From JACCTH01 sp035250485 (GTDB lineage: Bacteria; Actinomycetota; Acidimicrobiia; Spongiisociales; ZC4RG35): a stretch of 9,887 nt of DNA. A program made the position numbers and the translations under genes. Positions 7,749 to 9,887 of this stretch are shown here, piece by piece. Below the pieces are notes generated by a model. That model was not told the origin of the DNA. It searched no databases and worked only from the letters and a program-made list of their open reading frames with translations. Within the stretch, counting starts at the first letter, position 1. Every line of letters starts with the position of its first letter. The stretch covers positions 1 to 9,887 of the forward strand of contig DATFFB010000033.1 of assembly GCA_035250485.1 (NCBI GenBank), given 5' to 3'.

Positions 7749-8653
7749 GAAGCGCCGAGAAGTCGAAAAAGCACCGCCATCCTCACCGCCACACCGTTGC
7801 GCACTTGGTCGAGAATCAGGGCGCGGGGGTCGTCGGCGACATTGGTGGCGATCTCCACTCCCCGGTTGATCGGGCCGGGGTGCATCACTACTGCATCCGG
7901 CGACATCCGGTCGAGTCGAGCGCGATCGATTCCGTATCGGCTCACATACTCGGGCAACGATGGCAGGCCGGGTCCACTCCCCCGCTCCATCTGGATACGA
8001 AGGAGATAGACGATGTCGAGGTCGGCTATGACCTCGTCGAGAGAATGCGAGATAGAGACCGGAAACCCCTCGAGATCACGCGGCAAGAGAGTCGGTGGCG
8101 CGATAAGCGTCACGTTGGCCCCGAGCAACGTGAAGGCGTCGATATCGGAACGGGCGACCCGGGAGTTGCGAACGTCCCCGACGATGCCGATCCGCAGGCC
8201 ATCGAGCTTGCCAAATCGCTGACGGATGGTGAGTGAGTCGAGCAATGCCTGGGTGGGATGCTGGTGCGCTCCATCCCCGCCATTGATCACCGGACAATCA
8301 AGCCAGGATGCGACGCGGGCAGCCGCTCCCACCGCTTCGTGTCTCACCACGAGCAGGTCGGCGCCGGTGGCTCGGATCGTCAGCGCGGTGTCTTTCAAGC
8401 TTTCACCTTTGGTCACCGACGAGGTGCCGGGTGCGAACGTCATCACGTCAGCCGAGAGCGCCTTGGCGGCCCGTTCGAAGGAAAGCCTCGTCCTCGTCGA
8501 CGCCTCGAAGAACACGGTGGCGACGGTCTTGCCCCGCAGGGTTGGAACCTTGGGAATGGGACGTTCGAGTACCTCGGCGAACTCTCCGGCGAGATGGAGA
8601 AGGTCCTCGAGCTCACCTCGATCGAGGTCGGCGATGCTCAGCAGATGCTTCAT
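7745..8653 (-). CDS. pyrB: Aspartate carbamoyltransferase catalytic subunit
   Basis: This 302-residue protein joins carbamoyl phosphate and aspartate, the committed step. The carbamoyl-phosphate motif FFEASTRTR lies at 48-56. The loop with K82 in SSVTKGES corresponds to the Ser80/Lys84 loop of E. coli ATCase. NGGDGAHQHPTQALLD is at 124-139, GDVRNSRVARSD at 159-170 and HPGPINRG at 258-265. YLLRIQMER (216-224) is the aspartate-side motif that separates ATCase from ornithine carbamoyltransferase. No regulatory subunit gene (pyrI) follows, so this is probably the class B/C type in which PyrB acts as a trimer or with PyrC. ATG 8651-8653 overlaps the pyrR stop by 4 bases, and the gene overlaps pyrC by 4 bases. 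Confidence 0.98.
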   Translation of the reverse strand: MKHLLSIADLDRGELEDLLHLAGEFAEVLERPIPKVPTLRGKTVATVFFEASTRTRLSFERAAKALSADVMTFAPGTSSVTKGESLKDTALTIRATGADLLVVRHEAVGAAARVASWLDCPVINGGDGAHQHPTQALLDSLTIRQRFGKLDGLRIGIVGDVRNSRVARSDIDAFTLLGANVTLIAPPTLLPRDLEGFPVSISHSLDEVIADLDIVYLLRIQMERGSGPGLPSLPEYVSRYGIDRARLDRMSPDAVVMHPGPINRGVEIATNVADDPRALILDQVRNGVAVRMAVLFRLLGAS

Positions 8654-9180
8654 GGCCGGCTGATCCAGACGCCTTGCTCGCCGTCGATCTCGGTCAGCTT
8701 GACGTGCACCCTTTCTTCGAGGGACGTAGGAACGTTCTTCCCTACGTAATCCGCCTTGATCGGGAGCTGACGATGGCCCCGATCTACCAGCACCGCGAGT
8801 TCCACTGCTGCTGGCCGGCCCAGGTCGGAGAGGGCATCGAGCGCGGCCCGGATGGTTCGCCCGGTGTAAAGCACGTCGTCGACCAGAATCACCGTTCGAT
8901 CACTGGGGTCAACCGGGAGGATGGTCCGGCTGAGCATGGTTCCGGGGCGCTTGCTGAGGTCGTCGCGATAGAGGCCAATGTCGAGATAACCCACCGGGAC
9001 CTTGTCGTCTTCGATGGCGGCAATGGCCTCGGCCAGAGCTTCAGCCAGGGGCCCACCGCGGGTGTGAATCCCGACCAGGACCAGACCATCGGTGCCGTGG
9101 TGGCGCTCGCAGATCTCGTGCGCGATCCGTTTCAGGGCTCGGCGGATCTCGTCGTCGGTCAGAAGCTGGGTGGTTCCCAG
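8650..9180 (-). CDS. pyrR: Bifunctional pyr operon RNA-binding regulator / uracil phosphoribosyltransferase
   Basis: PyrR senses UMP and binds a hairpin in pyr mRNA; many homologues also convert uracil plus PRPP to UMP. From the CTG at 9178-9180 the protein has 176 residues, close to the B. subtilis length. RALKRIAHEI lies at 14-23, GIHTRGGPLA at 37-46, the PRPP motif VILVDDVLYTGRT at 97-109 and DRGHRQLPIKADYVGKNVPTS at 133-153. Residues H21, T40, H136 and R137 match positions tied to RNA binding in B. subtilis PyrR. The only conventional start is GTG 9202-9204, adding 8 residues, and automated callers would likely choose it. I prefer CTG because a strong AAAGGAG sits 7 bases before it and it aligns with the B. 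subtilis N-terminus. The GTG has no ribosome site and lies in the loop of the leader hairpin. It is the first gene of the operon. Function is near certain; the start is less so. Confidence 0.93.
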   Translation of the reverse strand: MGTTQLLTDDEIRRALKRIAHEICERHHGTDGLVLVGIHTRGGPLAEALAEAIAAIEDDKVPVGYLDIGLYRDDLSKRPGTMLSRTILPVDPSDRTVILVDDVLYTGRTIRAALDALSDLGRPAAVELAVLVDRGHRQLPIKADYVGKNVPTSLEERVHVKLTEIDGEQGVWISRP

Positions 9181-9187
9181 GGGTTTT

Positions 9188-9194
9188 CTCCTTT
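9188..9194 (-). promoter_or_regulatory. Strong Shine-Dalgarno of pyrR (AAAGGAG), decides a CTG start
   Basis: On the minus strand AAAGGAG matches seven bases of the anti-Shine-Dalgarno consensus and is the best ribosome site near any start in the operon. The codon at ideal spacing (7 bases) is CTG 9178-9180, in frame with pyrR. No ATG, GTG or TTG lies within a workable distance downstream. Five of the seven bases (AAAGG, 9190-9194) are also predicted to pair with CCTTT at 9217-9221, so the site can be hidden in the leader hairpin. Confidence 0.75.
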
Positions 9195-9221
9195 CCGGCC
9201 TCACAGGACCGGTCTTAAAGG
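9190..9221 (-). promoter_or_regulatory. PyrR-binding hairpin sequestering the pyrR ribosome-binding site
   Basis: The minus strand contains GGTCCTGTGAGGCC (9209-9196). It matches the known PyrR-binding consensus ARUCCNGNGAGGYU at every position from R to Y; only the outermost A-U pair is replaced by G-C. It folds as CCTTT (9221-9217) with AAAGG (9194-9190), a 4-base AAGA bulge, CCGG (9212-9209) with CCGG (9198-9195), a bulged T9208, CC (9207-9206) with GG (9200-9199), and a TGTGA loop. The layout of loop, upper stem, purine-rich bulge and lower stem resembles binding loops described for Bacillus. The lower stem covers the Shine-Dalgarno. The likely consequence is that PyrR-UMP stabilises the hairpin and blocks translation of pyrR and, through coupling, the rest of the operon. 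I see no attenuator-type T-run, so translational control is more likely than transcription termination. Confidence 0.85.
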
Positions 9222-9254
9222 TTGCGGAAGTCGACGGTAGCAGAGGCGCCGCCC

Positions 9255-9284
9255 AGAATTTTTTCAGATTTTTCCGGAATTTCC
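9255..9284. promoter_or_regulatory. AT-rich patch in the divergent intergenic region, probable promoter area
   Basis: This 30-base patch between pyrR and the divergent DUF222 gene is strikingly AT-rich for the window, with T-runs at 9259-9264 and 9269-9273. It holds two overlapping short palindromes, TTCCGGAA (9272-9279) and GGAATTTCC (9276-9284). It lies upstream of the PyrR hairpin, so a pyr promoter must be about here. I could not identify convincing -35 and -10 hexamers on either strand, so exact promoter positions are not claimed. Confidence 0.35.
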
Positions 9285-9330
9285 TTGCCAGGAACCCGAA
9301 TTTGTCCTCCCCCTTCTTCATACTGAACAC

Positions 9331-9887
9331 ATGTTCGAAGGTAGCGGGGAGATCGATCAGATCGACGCCTGGGAAGGGGAGTTGCTCGAGTGCGAGCGAC
9401 AGATCAGCCGGCTTCGCTCCCGTCAAGCCGAGCTGGTGGGAAGGCTCGATCCCCACCAGATCGCCTGGGCCGCGGGAGATCGCAACGTCACCGACTGGCT
9501 CTCCTCCACCCTCGACATCTCCTGGCAGACCGCCTCCCGGCTCCGCACCCTGGCCTATTCGGCTGACGGGGAGATCAAAGCGGCGCTTTCCCGAGCCGGG
9601 ATCGGTCTCGACCGGGCCGCGGTCCTCACCCAGCTGGCCAAGACCGGTCTCACCGAGACCGAGGTGCTTTCTCTCTCCCCCGACTATTCCTTGGGAAAGC
9701 TCTGGGGACTACTCGAGAAAAGGAGAAGGGTCTCCCGGGAGGACTCCCAGACCCAGTACTCGGACCGCTATCTGGTGATCCAGCCCTCCTTGGACCAGTC
9801 CGCCCACAAGATCTGGGGGCTGGCGGTGGGTCCCGACGGGGAGATGATCGCCCATGCCCTAAACCGGCGGGAGACCGAGCTCCCGGT
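9331..9887 (+). CDS. DUF222 (13E12 repeat) family protein, N-terminal part, probable HNH endonuclease homologue (3' end outside window)
   Basis: The frame opens at ATG 9331-9333 and runs 185 codons to the window edge without a stop. The start MFEGSGEIDQIDAWEGELLE leads into a predicted helical, charged segment (ISRLRSRQAELVGRL). GDRNVTDWLSSTLDISWQTASRLRTLA and ALSRAGIGLDRAAVLTQLA follow, the typical DUF222 pattern of an early helical block followed by ALxxGxIxxxRA. This family is multicopy in Actinomycetota, and many members end in an HNH nuclease domain, which would lie beyond the window. The cellular role is poorly known. No Shine-Dalgarno precedes the ATG and no other start codon lies in frame just upstream. 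A CATACT hexamer at 9319-9324 is placed where a -10 box would sit for a leaderless transcript; this is weak. It is divergent from pyrR, with 126 bases to the conventional pyrR start. Confidence 0.85.
   Translation, partial: MFEGSGEIDQIDAWEGELLECERQISRLRSRQAELVGRLDPHQIAWAAGDRNVTDWLSSTLDISWQTASRLRTLAYSADGEIKAALSRAGIGLDRAAVLTQLAKTGLTETEVLSLSPDYSLGKLWGLLEKRRRVSREDSQTQYSDRYLVIQPSLDQSAHKIWGLAVGPDGEMIAHALNRRETELP

Noticed and set aside
8308..9240. Plus-strand 310-codon open frame across pyrB and pyrR
   Set aside because: It is antisense to two well-recognised enzymes, has Arg/Pro/Ser-rich composition typical of GC-rich shadow frames, and shows no family features.
9205..9456. N-terminal extension of PyrR to an ATG at 9456 or 9321 (268 or 223 residues)
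   Set aside because: The added residues do not resemble PyrR, which aligns from about LTDDEIRRAL onward. The extension runs antisense through the DUF222 start and across the PyrR hairpin, and no ribosome site precedes either start.
9092..9778. Plus-strand 228-codon open frame overlapping the DUF222 gene
   Set aside because: It overlaps pyrR antisense and DUF222 in another frame. The DUF222 frame has recognisable family features and this one has only low-complexity Pro/Ser/Arg sequence.
1..9887. A novel defence, mobile or CRISPR-like system
   Set aside because: All long coding space is taken by recognised pyrimidine enzymes, a partial DUF4015 protein and a partial DUF222 protein. No transposase, integrase, spaced direct repeats, tRNA or attachment site was seen.

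Overview
This is a high-GC, gene-dense stretch of a bacterial chromosome. It is filled almost entirely by one pyrimidine (UMP) biosynthesis operon read on the minus strand: pyrR-pyrB-pyrC-carA-carB-pyrD-pyrF. Three things point to Actinomycetota: the GC richness, frequent GTG starts, and a neighbouring DUF222 (13E12-type HNH endonuclease family) gene. The class 1B dihydroorotate dehydrogenase, rather than the class 2 quinone-linked enzyme usual in Streptomyces and mycobacteria, suggests a deep-branching class such as Acidimicrobiia or Thermoleophilia. That placement is inference, not proof.

Layout: positions 1-450 (+) hold the C-terminal end of a DUF4015-type putative glycoside hydrolase, which converges on the end of pyrF with only 25 bases between the stop codons. 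The pyr operon occupies 476 to about 9204 (-). Successive genes overlap by 1-8 bases, consistent with translational coupling. The single exception is a 50-base gap between carB and pyrD, which carries five tandem 7-base repeats. From 9331 to the end (+) a divergent DUF222 gene begins and runs off the window.

Together CarAB, PyrB, PyrC, PyrD and PyrF supply carbamoyl phosphate, carbamoyl aspartate, dihydroorotate, orotate and the final decarboxylation to UMP. PyrE (orotate phosphoribosyltransferase) is missing from the window. So is PyrK, the flavin/iron-sulfur partner expected for a class 1B PyrD. Both must lie elsewhere or be replaced.

The most informative non-coding element is the pyr leader. 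A hairpin carrying a near-perfect PyrR-binding consensus also pairs with the Shine-Dalgarno sequence in front of pyrR. This implies that UMP-bound PyrR represses translation of the first gene, the mode I recall for Mycobacterium smegmatis. The Shine-Dalgarno placement also implies that pyrR starts at an unusual CTG codon. I found no previously undescribed multi-gene system; the window is an ordinary metabolic operon with interesting regulatory details.
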